Shown: positions 1-7,703, counted from the stretch's first letter. The stretch is DNA of 53,595 bases from Rhodovulum tesquicola (GCF_024128855.1 NZ_JAMYDV010000018.1:1-53595); one strand, 5' to 3'. Notes: generated by a model from the letters alone, not told the origin. Numbers and translations: made by a program.

Positions 1-127
1 CCCATTCGGCGCTTGGCGGAAGGACACCGGTTGAGGCCCATCAGGGCCAAGACCTGAAGGCGGCGGCATGATCAACAGGCAAGCTTAGCAACGCCGCAAA
101 TCTGTCCAGAAAACGGGGACCACCTCA
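1..127 (+). mobile_element. Right end of an IS3-family insertion sequence (cut by the window edge)
   Basis: The first 71 bases encode the last residues of an IS3-family OrfB transposase. About 32 bases after its stop lies a sequence typical of an IS3 terminal inverted repeat, at 103-127. Read outward on the minus strand it begins TGAGGTGGTCCCC and continues through GTTTTCTGGACA. The element therefore ends at about 127. Its left part and the other inverted repeat are outside the window, so intactness and target duplication cannot be judged. The family call is from pattern recognition. Confidence 0.7.
3..71 (+). CDS. IS3-family transposase OrfB, C-terminal end only
   Basis: The third frame reads HSALGGRTPVEAH and then a short tail to a TGA at 69-71. 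The HSALGGRTP string is the usual C-terminal signature of IS3-family integrase-type transposases (rve domain). Only 22 codons are present because the window starts inside the gene. The catalytic DDE residues are not visible. Confidence 0.7.
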   Translation, partial: HSALGGRTPVEAHQGQDLKAAA

Positions 128-296
128 TCTGGTTCGCCTCATCGTCCGTCCCTTCGCTCGGTCGGACCCCGGTCGCAGCCGAAGGAAATATCCCGTCGCT
201 GATCTCAGGTCACGGCCAATCGGGCACATCACTCGAACGGCGAATGCCACGCGGGGGGGCTGCAGGCGCGGTCAGTTCGCACCGCGATCACGGAGG
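128..296. other. Intergenic stretch, nothing recognised
   Basis: Between the IS end and the stop codon of the NUDIX gene I see no gene and no clear hairpin or promoter. The sequence is less GC-extreme than the genes and may be a remnant of the insertion site. Confidence 0.5.
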
Positions 297-1004
297 CTAG
301 CGCAGGCGGGCGAAACTCGACCGCGGGCTGCGGTTGTCGAAGAAGGGCACGCTTGCGGGAGAGAGGCCGGAGCCGAGAAGGCCCGCGACCTCTGCCAGCA
401 CCACCTCGGTGATGAAGGGCAGGTTGAAGCGGCGCACTTCGGTCAAGGGGATCCATTGCAGAAGCCCCAACTCGTCCTCGGCGCGCGAGAAATTGTCGAG
501 ATCGTTCGCCACCGCCTCGGCCTCGACCAGGAAGAAGCGCGCATCGAACCGGCGCGGGCGGCCGGGCGGGGTGATCGCGCGAAAGATGAAATGCAAGCCC
601 TCGGCGCTGGGCAGATGGCCGGTTTCCGAGAATCCCCGCCAGCCCCTGGGTGCGGGGCTTTCCCAACTGCCGGGGCGGCCGAGGATCAGGCCGGTTTCCT
701 CCCACAACTCGCGAATGCCGGCCGCGACCAGCGCGGGGGCCAGTGCAGGATCCGCCTCGGCGCACAGTCGCGCCGCGCAGCCAGGGGCGAGGGGATGCGC
801 CAAGGGCACCGTCGTGTCCACCGGATCGACCGCGCCGCCGGGAAAGACGAACTTGTTCGGCATGAAGGCGGCCGAGGCGCCGCGCTGGCCCATCAGCACC
901 CGGGGCGCCGTGTCGGCATCGCGCAGCACGATCACCGTTGCCGCGTCGCGGATCGGCGGGTCCGTCAGCTCCCGCTCCCGAATCCGTGCATCCTCCTCGC
1001 CCAT
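297..1004 (-). CDS. NUDIX hydrolase family protein
   Basis: This 235-residue protein has a NUDIX fold. The N-terminal part carries a strand-rich start (AATVIVLRD...VLMGQR) and the FVFPGGAVD segment. The helix of the NUDIX box follows as GIRELWEETGL, which keeps the REXXEEXGL core that binds metal. Members of this size group in Alphaproteobacteria hydrolyse nucleoside diphosphate derivatives or CoA-type substrates; the substrate here cannot be read. The start at 1004 lies inside the end of the DUF983 gene (40-base overlap, same strand), which suggests translational coupling. A GGAGG-like sequence lies near it. Confidence 0.85.
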   Translation of the reverse strand: MGEEDARIRERELTDPPIRDAATVIVLRDADTAPRVLMGQRGASAAFMPNKFVFPGGAVDPVDTTVPLAHPLAPGCAARLCAEADPALAPALVAAGIRELWEETGLILGRPGSWESPAPRGWRGFSETGHLPSAEGLHFIFRAITPPGRPRRFDARFFLVEAEAVANDLDNFSRAEDELGLLQWIPLTEVRRFNLPFITEVVLAEVAGLLGSGLSPASVPFFDNRSPRSSFARLR

Positions 1005-1363
1005 TGCAACGCCACCATCACACCCTTCAGCCTGGGCAGAAGGTATAGCGCCAGCCCGATGCAGCCAATGGTGAAAACCGAGGCCAGAACCAAGGGATCG
1101 GGCTGGAAGGCCAGATGCGCCCAGAGAACAAGGGGCGAGGCCAGGAAGGCCACGATCAGAACGGTCAGATAGACCGGCCCGTCATCGGAATGGTAGTGGT
1201 GCAATTCTTCCATGCAGACCGGGCAGTGCTCGCGCACGCTCAGATAGCCCGACATCATCGGGCCCGCGCCGCAATTGGGGCAGCGCTTGCACCAGCCGCG
1301 CAGAATCGCTGTGCCGATGGGCCTCGGGTGCATGTCGAACATCGAGTGATCAGTTGCGGTCAT
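965..1363 (-). CDS. DUF983 family membrane protein
   Basis: This is a small protein (132 residues from the ATG at 1363; a GTG three codons earlier is also open). The N-terminal half has two CxxC pairs (CPNCG and CPVC) that look like a zinc ribbon. Two hydrophobic segments follow (LTVLIVAFLASPLVLWA and a second ending LALYLLP), which matches the DUF983 family. The ATG was preferred because GGAGG lies about 10 bases upstream; it is only one base from the GTG. The family is common in Alphaproteobacteria, often near NUDIX genes, and has no established function. It overlaps the NUDIX gene by 40 bases and is probably cotranscribed with it. Confidence 0.85.
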   Translation of the reverse strand: MTATDHSMFDMHPRPIGTAILRGWCKRCPNCGAGPMMSGYLSVREHCPVCMEELHHYHSDDGPVYLTVLIVAFLASPLVLWAHLAFQPDPLVLASVFTIGCIGLALYLLPRLKGVMVALQWARRMHGFGSGS

Positions 1364-1569
1364 GTTGGGCACGCCTCCGGCTTTGCGTGCAGTCTCAAGC
1401 TAGTGACTCCGCATGTGGTTGAAAGAGGACCGACTGTCCTTGCGGCGGGATGTCGCAAAAAACTCCTGCGTCGTCGCGACGGAACCCCGGGGCTTGTCCG
1501 TAACAGGTTCGACGATGGGCGGAAACGCCCCGAGGTCACAGGCAAGAGACACGAACAAGGAGAAGTTCC
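1364..1569. other. Divergent intergenic region upstream of the EF-hand gene
   Basis: About 200 bases separate the divergent DUF983 and EF-hand genes, so promoters for both should lie here. A ribosome binding site (AAGGAGAAG) precedes the EF-hand start at 1570. A GGAAC element at 1481-1485 resembles an ECF -35 box, but no -10 element at normal spacing was found. No other structure is evident. Confidence 0.4.
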
Positions 1570-2271
1570 ATGACGGACGGAAAAGGGCGCGTTTCGATTT
1601 TGGCGCTTGGCGCGGCGGCGATGCTGGTTTTCGCGGTTCCCGCAGCCGCGCAGCAGGGCGGTGCCGGGCAGCAGGCCGGGGCAGCGCAGGGCGCGGCCGC
1701 GGCGGGAACGCGCGGTGCGGCATTGTTCCAGCGGCTCGATGCGGATGGCGACGGCGCGATCAGCCTGGACGAGTTCACCGCGCGGGCGCGGGCACGGTTC
1801 GCCGAACTGGATGTCGATGGCGACGGCCTGATTTCCGCCGAAGAGGCGCAGAATCTGGGTCCGGCGCCACGCCGCGCCGAGATGTCCGGGCCGCGCGGCC
1901 GGGGGGATCGCGACTGGCGCGGGAATGGCCGGAAGGGTGGTTACCACTACGGCGCGGGGCCGGGAATGCAGGGCGGCGGCTATGGCATGTTCGGCGGCAT
2001 GGATGGCTCGGGGCCGATGGGTTATGGCGGCTTCGGCGATCCGCGGCTGACGGATGAGGAACGCGCCGACCGCGCCCGGTCCCTGGTCGAGATGCTGGAC
2101 GCCGATGGCGACGGCATGCTCAGCGCCGAGGAACTGGCCGCACGACCCGGTCCGCAGATGATCTTCGACCGGATCGACACCGATGGCGATGGCGTGATCA
2201 GCAAGGAAGAGTTCGACGCCGCGGCGGAACGGTTCGGCGACCGCGTCGGGGCCCGGCGGGCCACGCGCTGA
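1570..2271 (+). CDS. Secreted protein with four EF-hands
   Basis: This 233-residue protein starts with a signal peptide (hydrophobic stretch around residues 9-25 ending AVPAAAQ), so it is expected in the periplasm. Four canonical EF-hand calcium loops of the form DxDGDGxIsxxE are seen near residues 57-68, 81-92, 177-188 and 203-214. They form two pairs separated by a Gly/Tyr/Met-rich linker of about 80 residues. It stands just upstream of an ECF sigma factor operon on the same strand, with a strong hairpin between them. A role in calcium binding or sensing in the cell envelope is plausible; a link to the sigma factor is inference from position only. Confidence 0.85.
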   Translation: MTDGKGRVSILALGAAAMLVFAVPAAAQQGGAGQQAGAAQGAAAAGTRGAALFQRLDADGDGAISLDEFTARARARFAELDVDGDGLISAEEAQNLGPAPRRAEMSGPRGRGDRDWRGNGRKGGYHYGAGPGMQGGGYGMFGGMDGSGPMGYGGFGDPRLTDEERADRARSLVEMLDADGDGMLSAEELAARPGPQMIFDRIDTDGDGVISKEEFDAAAERFGDRVGARRATR

Positions 2272-2279
2272 AAGAGGCC

Positions 2280-2306
2280 GCGGCGGGGCCTTCGGTGCCC
2301 CGTCGC
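2280..2306 (+). terminator. GC-rich hairpin between EF-hand gene and sigma operon
   Basis: GCGGCGGGGC and GCCCCGTCGC form a 10-base stem (one mismatch) around the loop CTTCGGT, starting nine bases after the EF-hand stop. There is no T-run, so it may act as a weak terminator, an attenuator or an mRNA-stabilising stem in front of the sigma gene. Confidence 0.45.
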
Positions 2307-2346
2307 GATTGCCGTGCGCCGCATCAGGCGCTAGGCCGGAGCAAGG

Positions 2347-2931
2347 ATGCTGATGCCTTTCGATGCCGAGAGCGGCGAGTCCGACGAGGTCTTGCTTGTG
2401 GCCTATGGCCGGGGCGACGCGCGGGCGGCGCGTGCCCTGACGCTGCGGCTGACGCCGCGCGCCTTGGGCTATGCCGCGCGGCTTCTGCGCGATGCGGCCG
2501 AGGCCGAGGACGTCGCGCAGGAGGCGATGCTGCGGCTCTGGCGGATCGCGCCCGAGTGGCGCATGGGCGAGGCCAAGGTGACGACATGGCTGTACCGTGT
2601 CGTCACCAATCTGTGCACCGACCGGCTGCGGCGGCGGCGCGGGCAGGGGCTGGACGAGGTGCCCGAGCCCGAGGACGATGCGCCGGGCGTCGAGGCGCGG
2701 ATGATCGCGCAGGCACGGGTCGATGCGCTGGATGCGGCGCTGGCCGCCCTGCCCGAACGGCAGCGACAGGCGGTGATCCTGCGCCATATCGAGGGGCTGT
2801 CCAACCCCGAGATCGCCGGGATCATGGAGATCGGCGTCGAGGCGGTCGAAAGCCTGACCGCCCGGGGCAAGAGGGCGCTGGCCTCTGCATTGGCGGGGCG
2901 GCGCAGCGAATTGGGGTTCGAGGATGACTGA
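2347..2931 (+). CDS. ECF-type RNA polymerase sigma factor
   Basis: This 194-residue protein has only sigma-70 regions 2 and 4. Region 2 spans about residues 39-98, with AEDVAQEAMLRLW and the WLYRVVTNLCTDRLRRRR promoter-melting and -10 recognition segment. Region 4 spans about residues 135-185 with LPERQRQAVILRHIEGLSNPEIA and a helix-turn-helix. The start at 2347 has GGAG five bases upstream. The stop overlaps the next gene by eight bases, as usual for a sigma factor and its regulator. The ECF subgroup and the signal are unknown; the downstream membrane and periplasmic genes point to envelope or metal stress. Confidence 0.92.
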   Translation: MLMPFDAESGESDEVLLVAYGRGDARAARALTLRLTPRALGYAARLLRDAAEAEDVAQEAMLRLWRIAPEWRMGEAKVTTWLYRVVTNLCTDRLRRRRGQGLDEVPEPEDDAPGVEARMIAQARVDALDAALAALPERQRQAVILRHIEGLSNPEIAGIMEIGVEAVESLTARGKRALASALAGRRSELGFEDD

Positions 2932-3292
2932 CCGGCAGATGAACGACACCGAGATCGAGGCGCTGTTCGCGGCGGCCCGCACCGACCGGCCAGAACCGTC
3001 GGCGGCGCTGCTGGCCCGGGTGATGGGGGACGCGATGGCCGAGGCCGAGGCGCGCGCCGCCCCGGCCCCCGTGCCACCTGCCCGGCCGATGGGCGGCGGG
3101 CTCGCCCGGCTCCTTGGCGTGATCGGCGGCTGGCCGGCGATGGGCGGGCTGGCGACGGCCGGGCTGATGGGCGTCTGGATCGGCTATGCCGCGCCGGGCG
3201 GGTTTGACGCGGTTACCGCAACGATGCTGGGCGGGGGTTACGATGTCTCCGACCTGATGCCCGGCCTTGATGCCTATCTGACGGAGGGTTGA
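2924..3292 (+). CDS. Putative anti-sigma factor, single-pass membrane protein
   Basis: This 122-residue protein has an acidic N-terminal part (about 55 residues), a proline-rich linker, one predicted membrane helix (about residues 65-90, with WPAMGGLATAGLMGVWIGYAA), and a short periplasmic tail. It overlaps the sigma gene by eight bases. The size, topology and position fit an anti-sigma factor, but no zinc-binding HxxxCxxC motif is present, so the call rests on context. Similar small proteins next to ECF genes are common in Rhodobacterales and are often left as hypothetical. Confidence 0.6.
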   Translation: MTDRQMNDTEIEALFAAARTDRPEPSAALLARVMGDAMAEAEARAAPAPVPPARPMGGGLARLLGVIGGWPAMGGLATAGLMGVWIGYAAPGGFDAVTATMLGGGYDVSDLMPGLDAYLTEG

Positions 3293-3294
3293 GC

Positions 3295-3822
3295 ATGGCT
3301 GGAACCGACAAGACCGCCCCGCCGCCCCGCACGCCCACCTGGGTTCGCGTGGCGCTGGTGACAAGCCTGGCGCTGAACCTGCTGGTTCTGGGGATCGTGG
3401 GCGGCGCGGTGCTGAAATTCGGGCGGGACGGGCCGCCGCGGGCCGGGTTCTTGCCGGGCGATTTCGGCCCCTACAGCCGCGCGATGAGCGAGCCCGACCG
3501 CGAGGCGCTGCGCGCCGCCTACCGCGCCGAGGCGCCGCGCCTGCGCGAGAACCGCGCGGCGGTGCGCCAGGGCTTCCGCGAGTTGCAGGATGCGCTTCGG
3601 GCCGACCCCTATGACCATGCCCGGGTGGTCGCCGTGGTCGAGGCCCAGCAGGCGCGGGTGCAGGATCATGCGGCGCTGATGCGCGGGCTGACGCTCGACC
3701 GCGTGGCGGCGATGAGCCCCGAGGAACGCGCCGCCTTTGCCGACCGGCTGGAACGGGTGGTCCGGCGCGGCCCCCCGCGCGAGCGTGATCGCGACCGCGA
3801 GGGGCAGGGCGGTCGGCCCTGA
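3295..3822 (+). CDS. Periplasmic heavy-metal-sensor (Spy/CpxP-like) protein
   Basis: This 175-residue protein has one N-terminal membrane anchor or uncleaved signal (about residues 17-38), followed by a long helical, charged periplasmic part. That part includes LRAAYRAEAPRLRENRAAVRQ and a later AMSPEERAAFADRL segment, which is the pattern of the LTxxQ/Spy-like or CnrX-like metal-sensor family. The ATG at 3295 was chosen because GGAGG lies seven bases before it; a TTG at 3289 is also in frame. It overlaps nothing but follows the anti-sigma-like gene directly, so it probably senses a periplasmic signal for the sigma factor. The metal or ligand is unknown. The tail is Arg-rich. Confidence 0.72.
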   Translation: MAGTDKTAPPPRTPTWVRVALVTSLALNLLVLGIVGGAVLKFGRDGPPRAGFLPGDFGPYSRAMSEPDREALRAAYRAEAPRLRENRAAVRQGFRELQDALRADPYDHARVVAVVEAQQARVQDHAALMRGLTLDRVAAMSPEERAAFADRLERVVRRGPPRERDRDREGQGGRP

Positions 3823-3836
3823 ACCCGATCCCCCTG

Positions 3837-5582
3837 TCAGCCCCGGTTCGAAATCCAGCGGCACTGATAGGGTGCAAAGGGAATGTCGGGGCCGGTGGGC
3901 GAGATCGTCTCGCCCGACAGCAGGTCCACCCAGGTCTCGCCGCCGATAAGGTTGATCGCCATGGGCGAGACCGAAACCTCTTCGGCGCTGACATTGTGCA
4001 GCGCAAAGATCGACTGGTCGCGGTCGAGGCTCTGGCGCCACAGTCCGAACAGCCGGTGATCCAGATGCAGTGTGAACTGCGTCGCGTTGGGATGAAAGGC
4101 AGGCTGGGCGCGGCGGATCGCGATGCGCCGCCTCATCTGGCGCAGCACATTCGCCTGCGGGCTGTCCGCGTCCTCGAGCAGGGCCAGGAGCGTCGGATAA
4201 TCCCAGCGATGGCGATTGATCGCGCGCTTGACGCCGGTCCGCTCGACGCCCGCGTGATCGTTCGGCGTGGCCAGCAGCGCGTGGATGTAGAAGGCGGGCA
4301 CCCCTTCCAGCGCCATCACGATGGACTGCGAACACAGGAACCGCTCGATCTGGTGGCCGTCCTCGCCCGCAAAGCTGCCCTTCATCGCGTCGAACCAGGT
4401 GATGTTCAACTCGTAGGGCGCCTCGCCGCCGCCATTCAGCGTGCGCATTGACACCTCGCCGCCAAAGGCACGGATCGCGCCCAGCACGGCGCCGATTTCC
4501 TCATCGGGCAACAGCCCCTCGACCGGGCGCATCCCGATCCCGTCATGGGAGGCGGTGAAGTTCAGATAGGCGCCGCCCAGCTGCGCAGGCGGCATCGTGG
4601 TCTGCCAGCGGTGCAGATGCCGGGCCGATCCCGACAGCATCGCGTGCAGGATCAGGGGCGGCAGCGAGAAATTGTAGACCGCATGCGCCTCGTTGCGATT
4701 GCCGAAATAGGACAGGTTCTCGACATTGGGCACGTTGGTCTCGGTCAGCAGCACGACGGGCTCGACCGCGAAATCGCACAGCACGCGCATCAATTGCACG
4801 ATGGCATGGGTCTGCGGCATGTGGATCGAGGGCGTGCCCGGCTCCTTCCACAGGAAGGCCACCGCGTCCAGCCGCAGGATGCGGATGCCGTTATCCACAT
4901 GCAGCCGCATGATCCGCAGGAATTCCAGCAGCACCTCGGGGTTGCGGAAGTCCAGGTCCACCTGGTCATGGCTGAAGGTGCACCAGACATGGCGCGTGCC
5001 CATCGCGGTCTCGACCTCGCGCAGCAACGGGCTGGTGCGCGGACGGACCACGGTGGACAGGTCGTCTTCGGGATCGGCTTCGAAGAAGAAGCGGTCGTAA
5101 GGCGGATGGCCCTGACGATAGGCATTGAACCATGTCGACTGGCTGGAGACATGGTTCAGCACCAGATCCGACATCACCCGGAAATCCCGCGCGATGCGGC
5201 TGATATCGGACCAGTCCCCCAGGCTGGAATTGACCGAGCGGTAATCGGTCACCGCAAAGCCGTCATCCGAGGTGAAGGGAAAGAAGGGCAGGATATGCAC
5301 CGAGCTTACCGTGTCCGCAAGAAAGCGGTGCAGGAAGTCGTTCAGCAGGTCCAGCGGCTTGTGCTGGCCGTCCACGATGCTGTTGCCATAGGTGATGACC
5401 ATGCTGTCGGCCGCCGACCACAGCCGGTTCGAGGGCATGCGCGCGCGTCTGCGCGGATGGCTGCCCTCGGGCCAGAACGCCTCGACGATGCGGGCGACCA
5501 GATGCGCGCAGTCGTGGTCGGGATAGATCCTGCCGACAAGATCGGCCAGCTTCATGCGCAGGGTCTGCGGCGGTGTGGTCAT
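3837..5582 (-). CDS. GH13_18 phosphorylase, probable glucosylglycerate phosphorylase
   Basis: This 581-residue GH13-fold enzyme belongs to the sucrose-phosphorylase-like subfamily 18. The catalytic nucleophile lies in LRLDAVAFLWKE, the acid/base in LLTETNVPNVENLSYFG, and the third acidic residue in ASHDGIGMRP. The ETNVP and FLWKE strings match the branch that includes E. coli YcjM and the glucosylglycerate phosphorylases rather than classical sucrose phosphorylase. Phosphorolysis would give glucose 1-phosphate and D-glycerate. The gene directly upstream on the same strand encodes glycerate kinase, which supports this substrate. The ATG at 5582 (MTTPPQTLRMK) was preferred over a start 24 codons earlier because the extra N-terminus is Arg-rich and not family-like. 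Sucrose 6'-phosphate is an alternative substrate. Confidence 0.8.
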   Translation of the reverse strand: MTTPPQTLRMKLADLVGRIYPDHDCAHLVARIVEAFWPEGSHPRRRARMPSNRLWSAADSMVITYGNSIVDGQHKPLDLLNDFLHRFLADTVSSVHILPFFPFTSDDGFAVTDYRSVNSSLGDWSDISRIARDFRVMSDLVLNHVSSQSTWFNAYRQGHPPYDRFFFEADPEDDLSTVVRPRTSPLLREVETAMGTRHVWCTFSHDQVDLDFRNPEVLLEFLRIMRLHVDNGIRILRLDAVAFLWKEPGTPSIHMPQTHAIVQLMRVLCDFAVEPVVLLTETNVPNVENLSYFGNRNEAHAVYNFSLPPLILHAMLSGSARHLHRWQTTMPPAQLGGAYLNFTASHDGIGMRPVEGLLPDEEIGAVLGAIRAFGGEVSMRTLNGGGEAPYELNITWFDAMKGSFAGEDGHQIERFLCSQSIVMALEGVPAFYIHALLATPNDHAGVERTGVKRAINRHRWDYPTLLALLEDADSPQANVLRQMRRRIAIRRAQPAFHPNATQFTLHLDHRLFGLWRQSLDRDQSIFALHNVSAEEVSVSPMAINLIGGETWVDLLSGETISPTGPDIPFAPYQCRWISNRG

Positions 5583-5705
5583 GGCGGTCCGGCTGTTGCA
5601 ATTCCGGCCAGAGTTGCGCGGAGCGTGCGCCTGTTCAAGGCGGAGCCGACGCATTCGCCTGTTGGCGCGGCGGGATGCACAGGTTTTGGGCGCCCTGCCG
5701 GGGGT

Positions 5706-6983
5706 TCAGGCCGGTGGCAGGATCAGGATCGCCCGGAAATCGTTGACATTGGTCAGGGTGGGCCCGGGGATCACCTGATCGCCCAGCGCGGCAAAGAACC
5801 CGTGGCTGTCATTGTCGGCCAGCGCCTCGGCCATGTCGCGCCCCGCCGCGCGGGCCTTGGCGGGGGTGTCGGGGCCGATCACCGCGCCCGCGACCTCGGC
5901 CGCGCCATCCACCCCGTCGGTGTCGCAGGCAATGGCGTGAATGCCGGGCGCGCCTTCCAGCGCCGCGGCCATGGCCAGCGCATATTCCGCGTTCGGCCCG
6001 CCAATCCCGTCGCCTCGCCGCGTGACCGTGCATTCGCCGCCCGACAGCAGCACGAGGGGCGCCGCGTCGGGCGCCATCGCGGCTTGCCGGGCCAGCGCCA
6101 GCGCGGCATGGTCGGCGGCCAGCGTGCGCGCCTCGCCCTCCAGCGCATCGCCCAGGATCTCGACCCGACAGCCCGACGCGCGGGCGATCCCGGCCGCCGC
6201 CGCCAGCGATTGTGACGGTGCCGCGATCACCCGGTTCTCGATGCGTGCGAGGCGGGGATCGTCGGGGCGCAGCACGCCGGTTTCGCCCGCCAGCACCGCG
6301 GCGACCGAGGCGGGCGGGGTGATCGCCCAGCGGTCGAGAATGGCGCGGGCGTCTGCTGGCGTGGTGACATCGCCCACCGTCGGTCCCGAGGCGATGGAGG
6401 CCGGATCGTCGCCCGGCACGTCCGAGATCATCAGGGCCAGCATCCGTGCGGGATGCGCCGCGGCGGCAAGCTGGCCGCCCTTGACCCGGCTGAGATGCTT
6501 GCGCAGCGTGTTCATCTGCCCGATCGGGGCCCCCGAGGCCAGGAGGTCGGCATTGACCCGTTGCTTCTCGACCAGCGTGATGGCGCCTGCGGGCCGGATC
6601 AGCAGGGCCGACCCCCCGCCCGAGATCAACGCCAGGACGAAATCGTCCTCGCCGACCCCGTCCAGCAGCGCCAGCATCCGGTCGGTCGCCGCAACGCCTG
6701 CCGCGTCAGGCACCGGATGCGCCGCCTCGACGATCTCGATGCCCTGCGTCGGACGGGCATAGCCGTAGCGGGTGATGACCAGCCCCTCGCAGGGGCCCCA
6801 GGCCGATTCCACCGCTTCGGCCATCCGCGCCGACGCCTTGCCGGCGCCGATCACCAGAACCCGTCCCGGCGGTTTCGGCGGCAGCGCCGCGGGCACCGTG
6901 CGCATCGGGTCGGCGGCGGCGACGGCGGCATCGAACAGGCCGCGCAGGAAGGTGGCCGGGGAGGAGGCAAGGGGGGCGGTCAC
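5706..6983 (-). CDS. Glycerate 2-kinase, MOFRL family
   Basis: This 425-residue protein matches the GckA/TtuD glycerate kinase family in length and pattern. It has an N-terminal DUF4147-type domain with VLVIGAGKASARMA and LALISGGGSALL. A C-terminal MOFRL-type domain follows, with LLSGGECTVTRRGDGIGGPNAE and IACDTDGVDGAAEVAGAV. It phosphorylates D-glycerate to 2-phosphoglycerate for entry into lower glycolysis. It lies 123 bases upstream of the GH13_18 phosphorylase on the same strand, so glycerate released from glucosylglycerate could be used at once. Glycerate from the serine or glyoxylate route is the other possible source. Confidence 0.92.
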   Translation of the reverse strand: MTAPLASSPATFLRGLFDAAVAAADPMRTVPAALPPKPPGRVLVIGAGKASARMAEAVESAWGPCEGLVITRYGYARPTQGIEIVEAAHPVPDAAGVAATDRMLALLDGVGEDDFVLALISGGGSALLIRPAGAITLVEKQRVNADLLASGAPIGQMNTLRKHLSRVKGGQLAAAAHPARMLALMISDVPGDDPASIASGPTVGDVTTPADARAILDRWAITPPASVAAVLAGETGVLRPDDPRLARIENRVIAAPSQSLAAAAGIARASGCRVEILGDALEGEARTLAADHAALALARQAAMAPDAAPLVLLSGGECTVTRRGDGIGGPNAEYALAMAAALEGAPGIHAIACDTDGVDGAAEVAGAVIGPDTPAKARAAGRDMAEALADNDSHGFFAALGDQVIPGPTLTNVNDFRAILILPPA

Positions 6984-7049
6984 GGTCGGGGCGCTCCGGT
7001 TGCGGGATCTGGAGCGGTTCTAGCCGCCCGATAGGGCGCTGGCTAGGCC

Positions 7050-7070
7050 CGGACCACGCGCATCGGTCCG
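7050..7070 (-). terminator. Small hairpin downstream of the Rrf2 gene
   Basis: CGGACC and GGTCCG form a six-base stem in the 113-base gap between the end of the regulator gene and the start of glycerate kinase. No T-run follows, so this is a weak call. The rest of the gap shows only another short stem near 7025-7038 and no recognisable promoter. Confidence 0.3.
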
Positions 7071-7096
7071 ATCCGGGGACCCTCGCCCTCCGCGTG

Positions 7097-7561
7097 TCAG
7101 GCGCTGGCGACGCGAGTATCTTCCGGCTCGATCAGCATCAGCGCCCTTGCCAGGCCCTGGTTGTCCGTCACCAGATCGGCCAGCGTCACCTCGTCCAGCG
7201 TGCGGTAGAAGGCGTCGATCGCCTTGTGCAGCGTGCCTTGCAGCTTGCAGCAGCACGAGATCGGGCAGGTGTTGGTCGCCGGGTCGAAGCACTCGGCAAA
7301 GGGCACGCCCGATTCCAGATGACGGAATACCTCGCCCACGGTGATGTCCTCGGGCGGGCGCTTCAGCGTCAGCCCGCCATTGCGGCCGCGCGTGGTCTTG
7401 ACCAGGCCGTGATGGGCCAGCGTGTTGATCACCTGCGCCATGTGGTTTTCCGAGGTGTTGCAGGACGAGGCAATGTCGGACTTGCGCACCGTGCGCCCGC
7501 TGTTCACGGCGCAATACATCAGCGCGCGCATCGCGATATTGGTGCGTGTCGTCAACCTCAT
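7097..7561 (-). CDS. nsrR: Rrf2-family transcriptional regulator, NsrR-like
   Basis: This 154-residue protein has the winged-helix DNA-binding domain of Rrf2 proteins at its N-terminus (MRLTTRTNIAMRALMY, then SENHMAQVINTLAHHGLVKTTRGRNGGL). It also has a cysteine cluster for an iron-sulfur cluster (C91, C99 and C103-C105 in ECFDPATNTCPISCCCKL). This arrangement is that of the nitric-oxide sensor NsrR rather than IscR or RirA. The gene is divergent from cydDC, and a sequence close to the NsrR consensus lies in front of cydA. The likely role is repression of the NO-resistant bd oxidase operon, relieved by NO. The subfamily call is from motif and context. Confidence 0.82.
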   Translation of the reverse strand: MRLTTRTNIAMRALMYCAVNSGRTVRKSDIASSCNTSENHMAQVINTLAHHGLVKTTRGRNGGLTLKRPPEDITVGEVFRHLESGVPFAECFDPATNTCPISCCCKLQGTLHKAIDAFYRTLDEVTLADLVTDNQGLARALMLIEPEDTRVASA

Positions 7562-7588
7562 CGGCGGTTCTCTTTGCCAGCCGTCGCG

Positions 7589-7602
7589 GATAATGGTTTA
7601 TC
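7589..7602. promoter_or_regulatory. Perfect inverted repeat GATAA-N4-TTATC upstream of nsrR
   Basis: GATAA and TTATC flank the spacer TGGT, 28-41 bases upstream of the nsrR start and in the shared region with cydD (7562-7703). The position suits an operator for autoregulation or for the divergent cydD promoter. It is not an FNR box (TTGAT-N4-ATCAA) and does not match the NsrR consensus well, so the binding protein is unknown. Confidence 0.4.
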
Positions 7603-7703
7603 TCACATACGGGTTCTATCCAGCATAGAGCCTGTTAAAGATCAGGCAAGCCTCTTGCGCGCAAGGCAGGGGGACGGGTGCGAACAGACGAGCGGGGCAG
7701 GGC

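Noticed and set aside
1481-1505. Possible ECF promoter (GGAAC, then CGTAAC) before the EF-hand gene
   Set aside because: The spacing between the boxes is 13 bases, too short for known ECF promoters, so it is not listed as a promoter.
1360-2982. Long minus-strand open frame opposite the EF-hand and sigma genes
   Set aside because: Pro/Arg/His-rich with no domain, and it covers two clear genes on the other strand.
3837-5582. Alpha-amylase or classical sucrose phosphorylase
   Set aside because: Motifs around the catalytic acids match the glucosylglycerate/sucrose 6'-phosphate branch and the neighbour is glycerate kinase. Final proof needs enzyme tests.
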